Source: Pyrrhoderma lamaoense
Lineage: Eukaryota; Basidiomycota; Agaricomycetes; Hymenochaetales; Hymenochaetaceae
NCBI GenBank assembly: GCA_002794735.1
Contig: NBAZ01000007.1
Span: 1,364,001 to 1,428,000, forward strand
Direction of reading: 5' to 3'
Length of the DNA: 64,000 bases
This document shows positions 11,690-24,242 of the stretch, one piece after another (within the stretch, counting starts at the first letter, position 1; the number at the start of each line of letters is the position of its first letter). The notes beneath the pieces were generated by a model. It ran no database searches. It was given only the letters and a program-made list of their open reading frames with translations, and was not told where the DNA came from. The translations under genes were made by a program, and so were the position numbers.

Positions 11690-12929
11690 TCACGCGGAGA
11701 GGCCAGGTCCAAATGCTTCCCATATCAAAAATCCAGCACCCCACGGTCCGACTCTACCCATGACTCGTAATATTGAATATAATCGAGGATGGCGAAAGCT
11801 GAACTGGTCCGGCGAGCCTGGCGTTTCGTGTGTAGGTCCGGTACGAAAGAATGGTTTGATACCGTCCTCTTGGGCTCTGTGTACCACCGCTCGTAGGCCC
11901 GCGGATATAGTCTTATGAGCTGGGTCACTGACACGTTGAGCATGTACGATTCGACGTGCTTCGTCAAACGGTTGTGCAGAAATCTCATATGCAAGTCCAG
12001 CAAGTACACCGCCTCCAACTAAAGAGCTCCCATGAACAAGCCTTGGTATAAGAGACTTTTGAGAAGTATTATCATCGTCATTTTCAGACTTGTTTACGAT
12101 CTGAGCAGATCTCATCTTGAGATCTATTGCCATCTGTCGTGTCAGCTCAAAGATTGAAAAGAAGATAGCGAATCCTTGTACATACTAGAAGTCAGAAGGT
12201 CAGACTCTTAAGATTAATTTGATTTACATACCACAACTATCCTTGAGTAATCCCCAGGAAAAACCGTTCCAACCTCTACCTGCCATTTCACTAACGTCTT
12301 TCATCCAGACTCGGACTCGGCGGGCTTCGCGAAGACTTTCAGACTTCGATGTAATCACATTTGACCGTGACTGAGTCCCAAGAAATACGTCTTTCCATGC
12401 AGAGGACCAACCGGCATGAGATCCACCACCTTCTAAGACTAGTCTTACGTTCTCGGCGGGGGCTGCTACTACCGCCTGAGCACCACCCGCAACAGCTCCT
12501 GATATCAATGAGATAGCAAGCGGATTTTTAATATATCCCTCTAGAAAATCTGAAGTTTCAGAATATGATGACCATAAAACAGTTCCAAGTACTGCATTGA
12601 TAGCGATAGGAGGTATGAAGTGACGCGGGACAACGAAGAGCCCATGCTTCCTTACAAGCTCCCTAATGAATTGCGGAGAAAGAGAAACACCCTTTTCTGT
12701 AGCGAGGCCATTCAGGAACATCCATCCGGAAACTATTTGTGAAGTGAGAAATAATTTTAAATGAGAACAGGCTATGTATGAGCGGAAACGTACCTTTATG
12801 TGGCCTAAAGATCCTTATGGGCCTTGAAAAGTACAGGGCAAGACTCCTAGTTAATGTTCTAGCCAGAGCAGCGTATAATGAGTTTCCATGTTCTTTCTGG
12901 CTGTCTACAGCACTATCGTTAGCTGACAT
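11690..12929 (-). CDS. Mitochondrial carrier-like membrane protein
   Basis: Three exons join in frame into a protein of about 370 residues. It has an N-terminal MSANDSAVDSQ region, a repeat resembling a mitochondrial carrier unit (ISLISGAVAGGAQAVVAAPAE; compare the family PxD/E at the end of helix 1), a second one (LVGGGVLAGLAYEISAQPFDEARR) and a C-terminal helix (GRVGPWGAGFLIWEAF). The canonical PX(D/E)XX(K/R) signatures are loose, so this is a divergent SLC25-like member and the substrate cannot be read from sequence. It is head-to-head with the ALKBH7-like gene (145 bases apart), also a predicted mitochondrial protein. Membrane location is inferred. Confidence 0.65.
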
Positions 12930-13074
12930 GCGACATGCGAATGAGCTACAGAAGCAAATGTGTAGATTGGGGAGTAAGATAGTCTGTACTTTGTTTACGC
13001 GATTACGGTGACGTTGCTAGATGGCAAGTACTACACATATGTACTAGCGCAGTACTGTACTGCATGTAACGATC
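12930..13074. promoter_or_regulatory. Short divergent promoter between two predicted mitochondrial-protein genes
   Basis: Only 145 bases separate the start codons of the carrier-like gene (-) and the ALKBH7-like gene (+). The segment must hold both core promoters. I see no clear TATA box. Shared control is possible but unproven. Confidence 0.45.
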
Positions 13075-14037
13075 ATGTTCGCCTCTCGCCTGCATGCGTC
13101 TCGTTCTCGAATACTGTTAAGAAGGGCATGTCTCTCAACGGAGGCAAAAAGTAGTAATTACTTTTTCCATGGACCATCAATTCCAGACAGCTCGTTATTT
13201 TCATATTATCCGTTTTTTTTTACTGAGGCGGAACAACAAATACTCCTAAGAAGTTCTCTCAGAAAGCTAGACTCAACGAGTTCTCGCCTTAATAAACGTC
13301 GACGAAGACTTGCAAGTGTGCAGAATTCTGACCAATGTAATAATACATCATCTCCGGTGGCGAATCTCTTCTATCCCGATGATCTGTATGAATTTCATGA
13401 TGTTTGTCTCCTTATTAATGGTGACCCTCATTCTATACTTACTATCTATACTTTAGGGGCACTATGATGGTGTAATACGTGGATACCGCGAAATGCATGT
13501 TACATCTTGGGCTTTTGAGGACGTCGATGAACTGAATCCACTACTGGACCGTCTTAAGCGTATAGTACCAAACGTGAAAACGCAAACACATATTTTACAT
13601 TTAAGTTCAACGGGCGAGATACTACCGCACATTGACAATACAGAAGCATTTGGACCTTGGATTCTTGGAGTCAGTCTAGGTTCTCCAAGAGTTCTACGAT
13701 TAGAAAGGGCAGACGCCTCGACTGATTACTGTGACGTTCTGCTACCTTCGGGAAGTGTTTACGTTCAAAGGTATCTCTGTATTTAATTCTTCCGTTCCAG
13801 AATTTCCACGTACTGATCACTTACTACATTACTCATTTTCAAGAGATACACTACGTTTCGGCTATAAGCACTCTATACGCAAGAATGATGTATTCCGTGG
13901 AGAGGTCAAGACAGGTGGTCAAAGACTCAGTATCATGTTAAGAGTGTGTATATTATATTTCTGTTAAATCGATATATGTATTTATCATTGTGCAGGACTG
14001 CATGGTGGAGCAACGTCAAATTTGCTCTTCGGAATAA
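13075..14037 (+). CDS. ALKBH7-like mitochondrial 2-oxoglutarate/Fe(II) dioxygenase
   Basis: Member of the AlkB family closest in layout to ALKBH7, a mitochondrial member linked to necrosis and fat metabolism in animals. The N-terminus (MFASRLHASRSRILLRRACLST) is a typical import signal with many Arg and no acidic residue. The iron-binding HxD is in LPHIDNTEAFGPWILGVSLG. The second His lies near YKHSIR and the 2-oxoglutarate Arg in RLSIMLRD at the C-terminus. Three introns (donors near 13397, 13771 and 13943) join in frame, giving about 260 residues ending CSSE. No frame breaks. The substrate is unknown. Confidence 0.8.
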
Positions 14038-14531
14038 TCGAGACTCTTGAGCAGTTTCTCTATCTATTAAAAACTTACACCGCCTTACATTTACGAGATT
14101 CCGAATCAATGAACGCGTCTTTTGTTGATCGCGATTAACTTGGTGTAGGGGTGGTTTATATATTTTAAGTTTCTAATCTTTCATACATGAACTCATACAA
14201 AACCTAATTCTTAGCTTTACTACATTTCTATCAATTTAAATATTACAATTACAAGGGGAACGTGGTTTATTGTTCAAGCAGTAATAGACTTAAGAGCAGG
14301 CAAAGCTATGAAGTCTGTCACATAGTACGACTGAACTACAAGTGGACGGAAGCAATAAGATCATTCTCATAAAATATAGGTCACTTGGAATTTTCAAATG
14401 AATACTAACCAAAGTGAAGAAAAACTTAGGTAATGAACGGTACAAACGAGCGTATCAGATACTGTCTACGCAATATACAAAGCCTAGTCCTCAAAAAGAA
14501 CTCTTGAACTCTCATGATTGCATCTGTTCAG
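14038..14531. other. Intergenic spacer
   Basis: 494 AT-rich bases between the 3' ends of the ALKBH7-like gene and the small four-exon gene. It should hold both 3' UTRs. No open frame or repeat worth naming. Confidence 0.5.
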
Positions 14532-14884
14532 TCACGCCGGGGCATGGCTCAAGGCAACGACACTGTGTCCAATTTTAGCTCGGCGATAATTCGAGGTGTA
14601 ATGTGAGCCACTCACGGGAGCTGCACCATAGTGCCATCCCCTTCCTGTTTGATAGTAGCGACTTGAGATCCCTGGGATGAAATCCTTACGAGTCAACCCA
14701 AGAGAAGCAGACAATACAACTTACATCCTCGTGATGACTTATAACTTCGATTTTCCCATACATCACGATACCGACGGCCGATTGGAACGAAACACGATCC
14801 CCAACCTTTTTACGAGCAAGTCAAAACTACGTCGCACAAGGAAACAAGGAAACATCCTACTTGAAAGGTATTCATCAGCGACAT
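14532..14884 (-). CDS. Small 63-residue beta-rich protein encoded by four short exons
   Basis: No simple open frame reveals this gene. Splicing four exons (14884-14861, 14805-14725, 14671-14616, 14562-14532) removes introns of 55, 53 and 53 bases with good ends (GTAGGA/AAG, GTAAGT/CAG, GTGAGT/CAG). The joined frame is exactly 64 codons including the stop. The product starts MSLMNTFQVGDRVSF, continues IVMYGKIEVISHHEDGSQ and VATIKQEGDGTMVQLP, and ends VVALSHAPA. The strand pattern (VGDRVxF, then YGxIE, then a D-rich turn, then VxxLP) looks like a small SH3/Tudor-type barrel. I cannot assign a family or function. A TATAAAG 56 bases upstream and the fit of three introns argue that it is real. Confidence 0.65.
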
Positions 14885-14939
14885 TGCACTTTAGTGAAAG
14901 AAAAAATAGTTAGGATGCTCACCTTGTAACATAGCTCTT

Positions 14940-14946
14940 CTTTATA
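14940..14946 (-). promoter_or_regulatory. TATA box of the small four-exon gene
   Basis: On the minus strand the sequence reads GGGTATAAAGAAG, placing TATAAAG 56 bases before the proposed ATG at 14884. The stretch between contains GTGAGC, CTAAC, a T-run and AAAG, so a very short 5' UTR intron is possible. Position and consensus only. Confidence 0.45.
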
Positions 14947-17261
14947 CCCCCTCCCTCGATTCTGCCCAGATAGATGATTCATGAGATCGGTTTTTAAAAC
15001 TCAAAGCAAGGGCGAGGGGCCCTTTTCTTTGTGGCGTTAGAGTTTCATGCACCGAAACAGAGGCAGATCATCTAGGGGTACATGTGTTAATGCCTTGTGT
15101 GGGTTTTAAAGTGTGAAAGTTATATGATGCAGTTGTATATAGAAAATAACTGCTTTTGTGGTCTAGGTGATCAAGTCTGGACAACAGAGAACGAAGGCAT
15201 CACACACAAAGAAGTGACATGCCGTATCTCTACGACGACGAGTTCCTGCCTAAATACCGGCGAACTGCACCCCACCATGCAAAATCTTGTGATTGGACAT
15301 AACTTCTTTCACAAAGAGTTTGAACTGCATTAAATCGGTGGGGTAATGATCAATTAGGAGTCTTAAGACTGTCCACTCAACACGTAATAATGCAAGCCTG
15401 TTGGAAAAGGGGATAGAAGGGATACGTCTGTGAGAGGTGTGATGACATTGTGGTATGAATGCTATGCCGAAGCTAGAATCAGAAAATGGGTGTCTAGCAT
15501 TTTGGCGAATGTCTGGAAGAGGAATGAGCAGTAACGTGTATGATAAAAGATCGATGCAGGATGATAGTACGTCTTTTATTATAAAGCAAGGGGAGCATGA
15601 TCTATTCAATTTGGGGGACAGCATCATCTTTATACGATCAGCTATGGGGTCTTATCATCGTTAAAGAGCAATGCCACTTAGTCCAGCCAAACCCGAACTC
15701 GAAAAAGACACGATGATCGATACCTTATTGCATGGGACTCTACAGCAAATAGTAACTTTAAATTGCGATTGAAGATTGCCGCGGACTAGCAACCCTAACA
15801 CGAACCAATCGCGGAAGTAAAAGCATATAAATACTGTTTACTGTCGATACAGAATATCCTCGCTCCTCCGGGACTTAAAAGGATGAATTTTCTCCCATCA
15901 ACATGCTCCGTCTGCGAGAGGATGTTTATAAGTCGATAGTAGGGAAATAGTCAAAGAGAACAGTCAGGAGAGATGCATCGAGGTTTTGAATGAACATCTG
16001 TGGAGAGTGTTGGAAAAGCTTCACTTATAAAATGAATTGTGGGCCGAAGGCATGAGTAGAGTCGAATCTACGTACGTGTAGCCGCCGGCGCCGATACCGC
16101 TCAGAAATCTCTAAGAACCAAGTGCCGAGGATTAATCTCCTGAATCATTAATTCTTCCCATGGCATCGAGCCGTCAGGTTATGAACGAAATGAATGACTA
16201 CACATTATAGCAGTTTCAAGATATGCAATGGTTGGAGATGAGGTATTGATCAGACCAATAAGATGATGCCAGAAATCTTGCGAGACTCTGCAGCGGCCCT
16301 CATTTGACACAGGAGCAAAGCTCGGATTTTCTCTGTATCTTGTTAAGTATAAAAAGTTATTTATACTAATATGCTCATTTTCGTGAGGCCGCCATCAGGG
16401 AAAGGGCGGTATCTAGCTGGCCGTTGGACCAGCAGAACGGGAAGTGCAGCATGACAATCCCGTGCTTAACAAGAAGCGCAAATAAGTACCATTTTGAGTT
16501 ATCCGACTTTGAACCTGGAAATCTATCCCATGTCTATAACTTCTGCTAATGAGCTTTGTAAATGAATGAATCAGTATTTTTAGAACTTTATTACTTATGC
16601 ATTGCCTATAATGTAAAGACGTATTAAATATGGGAGATAACATAAGCTTACATAAGTAGAGGGCTGGTTCCGCAGCGACTAACACATGTTTTCTATTTGT
16701 ATGATTTTTTATTTTTTTCAGAAACATTTTTTGCACTTGGCAATATAATTTTCCAAAAAGGACATGCGGAGAACATGTAATCTACTCATTAGCAAAGGCG
16801 TCACGAGACTTGTCACTGGGAAGTAAAAATAAATTGATATAACAAAAAGTATTTTTTTGTATGATGTAATCAGAAATAGCGGGGAAAAACTTGCCTACGG
16901 GCGTTTCAAAGGCTCGCGGAGCGGACGGCCGCAGAGATAACGATAAGGATTGAATTTGTCAAACCATAAACGACCAATGAAAGCGTCTGGGTATGTACTG
17001 AAAAGGTACGTTAGGGGTACAATTTTTTGAATTTGAGAGGATCCTATTGGACGAGTACTCCAGGATCGGCCGAAGAATCCCAGGAACTGACTGGGGCATT
17101 TATCCGAAAGTCGACATCTGGATTTCACTCAAATTCTCCTCCTTTACTCCCCTTATCCTCCCGACCCCCCTCGTCCTGCTCGACGACACCTGCTCGTATC
17201 CTATCTTGCTCGTCGTCGTTCGTCAATACTTATCTTTAACAAGCATCTGTAAAGTATATAC
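14947..17261. other. Long intergenic region upstream of glutamate synthase
   Basis: About 2.3 kb with no protein I can support. Open frames at 15250-15627 (-), 15455-15664 (+) and 16413-16736 (-) have no recognisable domain and no splice signals extending them. There is a G/C-rich patch near 16080-16095 and AT-rich stretches near 16330-16380 and 16680-16870. No tRNA boxes, long repeats or transposon ends noticed. The right end is the glutamate synthase promoter. Confidence 0.5.
16935..16947 (+). promoter_or_regulatory. Adjacent GATA-factor sites upstream of glutamate synthase
   Basis: AGATAA and CGATAAG lie back to back (HGATAR consensus), about 320 bases before the proposed start of GLT1. 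Fungal nitrogen regulators of the AreA/Nit2 family bind such paired GATA sites, and glutamate synthase is a nitrogen-assimilation enzyme. Short motifs occur by chance. Confidence 0.35.
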
Positions 17262-20200
17262 ATGGCAACAAGCCGAAAAAACCAGCATTATATTCGAAAT
17301 GAAGATTTGCCTTTAGTCGACGAAATTGCCTCGTCTGATAATATCACCGGCTTAATGCCGTGCAACGTGATCCTGAGTCTTGGGCAGGTGCAGCTCCTGC
17401 TAACCAGGGTTTGTATCTCAACGAGAATGACAAGGATTCGTGCGGTGTGGGCTTCATCTGCCACATCAAAGGGGAGCCCAGCCACAAAATTGTATCTGAC
17501 GCTCGCCAACTTCTATGTGCCATGACTCATCGTGGAGCCGTCGGTGCAGATAGTAGAGATGGAGATGGCGCAGGTGTAATGACTGGAATTCCACATCAGT
17601 TCTTTAAGAGAGAGGCTGAAAGAGACATCGGCTCCGTACTACCTGAACCTGGACAGTACGCCGTTGGAAACGTATTTTTCAAGCCGAGTGATCCCGTGGA
17701 GCTTCAACGAGAACAAAGTATTTTCTCAAAGATTGCAGATGACTTAAATCTTCGTGTCCTTGGATGGAGGGAAGTCCCAACGGACGGATCTATCCTTGGT
17801 CCAGCTGCAAGCAGTAAGGAGCCACTGATCTTACAGCCTTTTGTTGTCCTTCGGGATCACTACGGTGATGGAAATACTTCTCAGAATGGTCCCTTCGATA
17901 GAAAACGTTTTGAGCGCCAACTCTACATTCTCCGCAAGCATGCCACCCACAGAATGTGTGTAATTCATTATATACTGCAAATTAGTTGCCTATATGCTAA
18001 TTTCTTTCTGCTTATCTATTAGAACTCTAGCGAAATGGTTCTACGTATGCAGTTTATCTACTACAAACATTGTTTACAAAGGCCAGCTATCCCCTCCACA
18101 AGTATACAATTACTATCATGATTTGAATCACGTACTATATCGGTCACATTTTGCTCTAGTTCATTCTCGTTTCTCAACAAATACATTTCCTAGTTGGGAT
18201 CGTGCACAGCCAATGAGATGGGCTGCTCACAATGGTGAGCTTTTCTCTTTTGCACAACTTTCTTTTACTAATGAAATCAGGTGAGATAAACACCGTACGA
18301 GGAAACAAAAACTGGATGCGAGCTCGAGAAGGTGTTATTTCTTCTGCTTCCTTCGGTGATCAACTGGATCTTCTTTACCCGATCATTGAGTCAGGTGGCT
18401 CTGACTCTGCCGCTTTTGACAATGTTCTTGAGCTCTTAGTTGTTAATGGAGTAGTTACTCTCCCACAGGCTGTCATGATGTTAATTCCCGAAGCTTGGCA
18501 CGGGAATGAGCTCATGGAACCGGAAAAGAAAGCCTTCTATAACTGGGCCTCTTGCTTACAAGAACCTTGGGACGGGCCGGCTCTTTTTGCTTTCAGTGAT
18601 GGCCGTTACTGCGGTGCGAATCTTGATCGTAACGGTCTCCGGCCGTGCCGTTACATTGTAACCAATGAGGACATCATAGTTTGTGCATCCGAAGTTGGCG
18701 CCGTACATATTCCGCCCGAAAAGGTTGTTTCGAAAGGTCGTTTAAAGCCGGGCGTATGCTACTAGTAGATACTGAAGAAGGCCGCGTCGTAGATGATAGG
18801 GAGCTCAAACTTACGACGGCTCGCTCAAAACCTTTCGCCGCATGGGTTGAAGCAAATATTCTCCATGTGCCGAACATCGTTAAGCGTGTTCAGCGTTTGC
18901 ATTCTGTTGCCCCGCATATAGATGACACACCTCTCAGCTTGGATCCAAAATTACTGGCGTTTGGTTACACTATCGAACAGCTTCATCTGCTTATGCTCCC
19001 AATGGTAACAGATGGTAAGGAAGCACTTGGTTCAATGGGTAATGACGCACCTTTAGCTTGCATGGCAACTCAGCCACGCATTATATATGACTACTTCAGG
19101 CAGCTTTTTGCCCAAGTTACGAACCCACCAATAGATCCCATCCGTGAAAATATTGTTATGAGTCTGGAGTGTTATGTTGGACCTGAAGGCAATCTTCTTG
19201 AAATGAGACCTGAACAGTGTCATCGTATCTTTTTGCCTTCTCCTATCCTTACTATTGAAGAGATGAATGCTATGAAAAATCTCAAGAGTGCTTACTACTC
19301 CTGGCCATCCATCACTGTTGATATAACATTTCCAAAATCTGAAGGTCTTCCTGGCTATGTTGCTGCTTTGGACAGAATATTTAGCGAGGTAACACAGGCA
19401 GTAGAGGATGGTGTAAAAGTTGTAGTCCTTTCAGATCGTGCAGTCTCCCCTGACCGAGTACCCGTCTCCGCTCTGGCAGCTTGTGGTGGAGTACATCATC
19501 ACCTCGTACAGCAAAAGAAGCGTTCCAAGGTGGCACTTATGGTCGAGACAGGGGAAGCACGCGAGGTTCACCACTTCTGTGTTCTTGTTGGATACGGCGC
19601 TGACGCCATCTGTCCTTATCTCGCTATGGAAGCCATACATAAGATTGGCAGAGAAAATCTGTATGTTGTATTTATATTAATAACTCGTTTCACGTTGACG
19701 CTAAAGTTTGTCTTTTCAAAGCATTAAGGGCGATAAAACTGTGCAGCAGTTGATGGATAACTATCGTTACTCCGTTGATAATGGTATCTTGAAAGTTATG
19801 TCCAAGATGGGTATATCTACTCTCCAATCTTATAAAGCGGCACAGATCTTTGAAGCTCTTGGACTTCATGAAGATGTCATAGCGAAATGCTTTATCGGGA
19901 CTGCTAGTCGTGTGCAAGGTGCTACCTTTGAACTGCTTGCAATGGATGCCTTTGAGCTTCACGAACGTGGATGGCCTACCCGCGAAACGATACTACCTCC
20001 CGGAATGCCCGAGTCGGGAGAATATCACTGGCGGGACGGAGGAGAGGCTCATATCAACGATCCCACCGGTATCGCTAATCTTCAAGATGCTGTACGGGAG
20101 AAAAATCAAAGCGCATACGATGCTTATGCAAGAAACGCAAACGAACAAGTTAAGAGTGTTACTCTTCGTGGTTTGCTTGACTTCAAATTTGAAAATAGTG

Positions 20201-23200
20201 TGCCTATCCCAATTGAGCAAGTTGAACCATGGAATGAAATCGTTCGTCGTTTCGTCACTGGAGCCATGTCTTATGGATCTATATCTATGGAAGCGCATTC
20301 TACACTAGCTGTTGCCATGAATCGCCTGGGCGGTAAGTCCAATACAGGAGAAGGCGGTGAAGATGCCGAGCGTTCCATGACTCTTCCCAACGGTGATTCT
20401 ATGCGTTCAGCGATTAAGCAAGTTGCCTCTGGTCGCTTTGGTGTAACCTCAAACTATCTCTCTGATGCTGATGAGCTCCAGATTAAAATGGCTCAAGGAG
20501 CCAAACCTGGTGAAGGGGGTGAACTTCCGGGTCACAAGGTCTCGCAATCTATTGCCCGTACCCGACACTCCACCGCAGGTGTTGGTCTTATCTCTCCCCC
20601 TCCCCACCACGATATCTACTCAATTGAAGATCTAAAACAATTGATCTACGATTTGAAATGCGCGAACCCTCGAAGCCGAGTTTCAGTAAAGCTTGTGTCT
20701 GAAGTGGGTGTCGGTATTGTTGCTAGTGGTGTCGCAAAAGCTAAAGCCGACCATATACTCATTTCTGGTCACGATGGAGGTACTGGAGCCTCACGTTGGA
20801 CAGGTATCAAATATGCTGGTTTGCCATGGGAGTTGGGTCTTGCGGAAACACACCAGACACTTGTGTTGAATGATCTTCGTGGACGAGTTACTGTTCAGAC
20901 TGATGGCCAACTTCGCACTGGGAGAGATATCGCTATTGCGTGTCTCCTTGGGGCCGAAGAGTGGGGCTTTGCCACGACTCCTTTGATCGCCATGGGTTGT
21001 ATTATGATGCGGAAGTGTCATCGTAAGTCTTTAATATTACTTCTGATTCGCGTTTACAGTTCATTATATTAAATTCATTTCATAGTAAACACTTGCCCGG
21101 TTGGCATTGCCACTCAGGATCCTAATCTGCGCGCGAAGTTCGCCGGGCAACCGGAGCAGGTTATCAACTTTTTCTACTACCTAGCCGAGGACCTCCGAGG
21201 CTATATGGCGAAGCTGGGTTTCCGTACAATTAACGAAATGGTCGGGCGTGCTGATATGCTCAAGGTGAACGAATCACTCAGAACGCCGAAAACAAAGTAC
21301 CTTGACCTCTCCGCTGTTCTCAAACCCGCATGGCAGATGCGGCCGGGTGCTGCCACCTACAAAGTACGCCAGCAAGATCATAAACTATATGTCCGTCTTG
21401 ACAACAAATTTATCGACGAATCGGAGCCTGCGCTCACTAAGGGTCTTCCCGTACATATTGAGTGCGATGTCGTAAACACGGATCGTGCCCTCGGGACATC
21501 CCTATCGTACAAAGTTTCGAAACTTTACGGAGAAGAAGGCCTTCCTAAAGATACGATTCATATCTGTATGAGAGGATCCGCAGGCCAGTCTTGTGGCGCC
21601 TTCCTTGCTCCGGGTATCACAATCGAATTGGAAGGTGATTGCAATGATTATGTCGGGAAAGGCCTTTCTGGAGGGCGTCTCATTGTATATCCTCCTAAAA
21701 CTTCAACATTTAAGGCAGAGGAAAACATCATTGTGGGTAACGTTTGTTTGTATGGTGCCACTTCTGGCGAAGCATTCATCCGTGGTGTTGCGGCTGAGCG
21801 TTTTGCCGTTAGAAACTCGGGTGCAAATGCTGTCGTTGAGGGTACTGGTGACCACGGTTGTGAATACATGACGGGTGGTCGTGTAGTTGTTCTGGGCACC
21901 ACTGGACGTAACTTCGCTGCCGGCATGAGCGGTGGAATTGCCTACGTTCTAGATACGGCCCATACTTTTGCCTCAAAGGTGAATATGGAAATGGTCGAAC
22001 TTGGGAAGGTTACAGACCCGCGAGAGATTGCTCTTCTTCGTAGTCTCATTGAAGATCATCGTCACTACACTGGATCCGAAGTAGCAGATCGGGTTCTCCA
22101 TGACTTCCACCATCTCCTTCCGTTGTTTGTTCGTGTTATGCCATACGACTACAAGCGCGTGCTCGAAGAACAAGCGGCAAGAGCAAGGGAAGAGAAAGCT
22201 CGTTTCAGTGTCATTGATCTTGTACCTTCACGTACAGCTAGCCAAGTCGATCTTGCGAGTGAGAATATCGAAAATATCCTGCAACCTAGAGAACCTTTGT
22301 CAGCATCTCTTACGCCTTCCCGCCCTCGTTCTAAAGAGAGGATAGAAGCTTCTATAACGATCTCGAAGATTCAATGTTAGATGAGAATGCAAGTAAGCAG
22401 CGGATGCAAAAACTTGATAAGGTTAAGGGCTTCATGAAATATAAACGTTTGGGCGAAGCTTATCGTCCTCCTCGCAAACGTGTCAAGGATTGGAAGGAAC
22501 TTTCCACACGTCTTACTGAGAGTGAGCTTAAGTATCAAACAGCAAGATGTATGGACTGCGGTGTTCCATTCTGTCAGTCGGATACAGGCTGCCCATCTCT
22601 AACATCATTCCGAAATGGAACGATCTCGTCTTTAAGGGACAGTGGCAAGACGCTTTAAACCGGCTTTTAATGACGAATAATTTCCCCGAATTCACAGGAC
22701 GCGTATGTCCCGCACCCTGCGAAGGTGCTTGTGTTCTCGGAATCAATGAGCAACCAGTTGGTATAAAAAGCATTGAATGTGCTATAATAGACAAAGGCTT
22801 CGAGATGGGCTGGATGACACCCAAAATACCGCAGCATCGCACGGGCAAGAGAGTTGCTATCGTTGGGTCTGGGCCGGCTGGACTTGCTTGTGCAGACCAA
22901 CTCAATAAAGCGGGGCATTTGGTTACGGTGTTTGATCGTAATGACCGCATGGGTGGACTCCTAATGTACGGTATCCCGAACATGAAGCTCGATAAATCTG
23001 TTGTACAGCGTCGCCTAGATCTCATGGCCGCTGAGGGAGTTATCTTCGTCCCAAATGTGAATGTAGGCAAGGATATTGATGCCAACCAACTTCGATCGGA
23101 ATATGATGCTCTTGTGCTAGCCACAGGTGCAACTTGGCCACGAGATCTCAAGATTGCGAATCGTAACGTGGACGGTATTCATTTTGCTATGGAGTATCTG

Positions 23201-24242
23201 CAATTGAATACAGCTTCATTATTGGACTCTAACCTTGAGAATGGTAATTACATCAGTGCGAAGGGAAAGGACGTCATTGTGATAGGAGGAGGTGATACTG
23301 GTAATGATTGTATCGGTACTGCTATGCGACATGGAGCAAAATCCGTCACAAACTTCGAGCTTTTACCACAACCCCCGCTTCTCGTGGTAGGGACAACCCT
23401 TGGCCACAATGGCCTCGGTGAGTATCAGTTCATTATCACAGAGCGTATGTTTATGAATAAAATACATGTAGCATATTCCGTACGGACTATGGACACACTG
23501 AAGTGGCTGCCCACTTCGGAAATGGTAGGAAGCTTCCAGTAGCAAATTACAAATACGTCAGCCGCTAATCGCTTGAAATCACATGTAGATCCCCGTGAAT
23601 ATTGTATATCAACGAAAGACTTTGTTGTCGATGAGGAGGGCAAGCTCAAGGGACTTAACACCGGTTTGTGACTTTTGAGCCTCTTACATAGCTTTAACAC
23701 TCATTTGGTCTTTAGTTCGGGTTGAGTGGACAAAAGAAAATGGGGGTCGATGGAAAATGGAGGAGGTCCCTGGATCTGAGAAATTCTTCCCTGCTCAGCT
23801 TGTTTTCTTAGCTCTCGGCTTTTTAGGACCAGAGAATGACGTGCTTAAAGCTCTCGGTATCAAGCAGGACGGCCGTTCAAACATTCAAACCCACCAAAGG
23901 TGAATACAATGTTACGGAAATCACTTATCCCTGATACATACTAAGTCGAATGTAAACAGAAATACTCAACGAATGTCGAAGGTGTCTTCGCTGCGGGTGA
24001 CTGTCATCGGGGCCAATCTCTCATTGTCTGGGGTATCAAGTAAGTTCATTCGTAAGATTGACTATCAGCACGAGTTCTGACTATCATCTAATAGCGAGGG
24101 TCGTGGCGCCGCTGCTGAGGTCGACGCTTGGCTCACTGATGGATCTACTCGCTTACCGTCCGCTGGAGGAATCAAGACTAGACGCTTTATTGCTCCACCC
24201 ACAAAACCACTTAGCTCACATATTCTCGAAGTCGAGGCTTGA
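17262..24242 (+). CDS. GLT1: NADH-dependent glutamate synthase (GOGAT)
   Basis: Makes two glutamates from glutamine and 2-oxoglutarate using NADH. About 2,150 residues in about ten exons, the fused eukaryotic form. Order: short propeptide, then the glutaminase domain with the Cys nucleophile in [11 protein letters not shown]; the FMN and 3Fe-4S synthase domain ([33 protein letters not shown]); the GXGXG beta-helix domain; a small-subunit part with iron-sulphur cysteines ([19 protein letters not shown]), FAD site [14 protein letters not shown] and NADH site [11 protein letters not shown]. It ends [14 protein letters not shown] with the stop at 24240-24242. The start at 17262 gives [21 protein letters not shown]. 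Six junctions lack one base (about 17348, 18752, 22349, 22594, 23377 and 23891), yet all motifs survive, which points to assembly error. Introns elsewhere join cleanly. Confidence 0.93.

Noticed and set aside
15250..15627. 125-codon open frame on the minus strand
   Set aside because: Composition is Ile/Ser/Leu-rich without pattern; no splice partners, motif or TATA box.
16050..16100. GAGTCGAATCTAC, resembling a tRNA B box
   Set aside because: No matching A box or acceptor stem in either direction; the fit to GGTTCGANTCC is weak.
16413..16736. 107-codon open frame on the minus strand
   Set aside because: Runs through AT-rich T-tracts; no recognisable domain.
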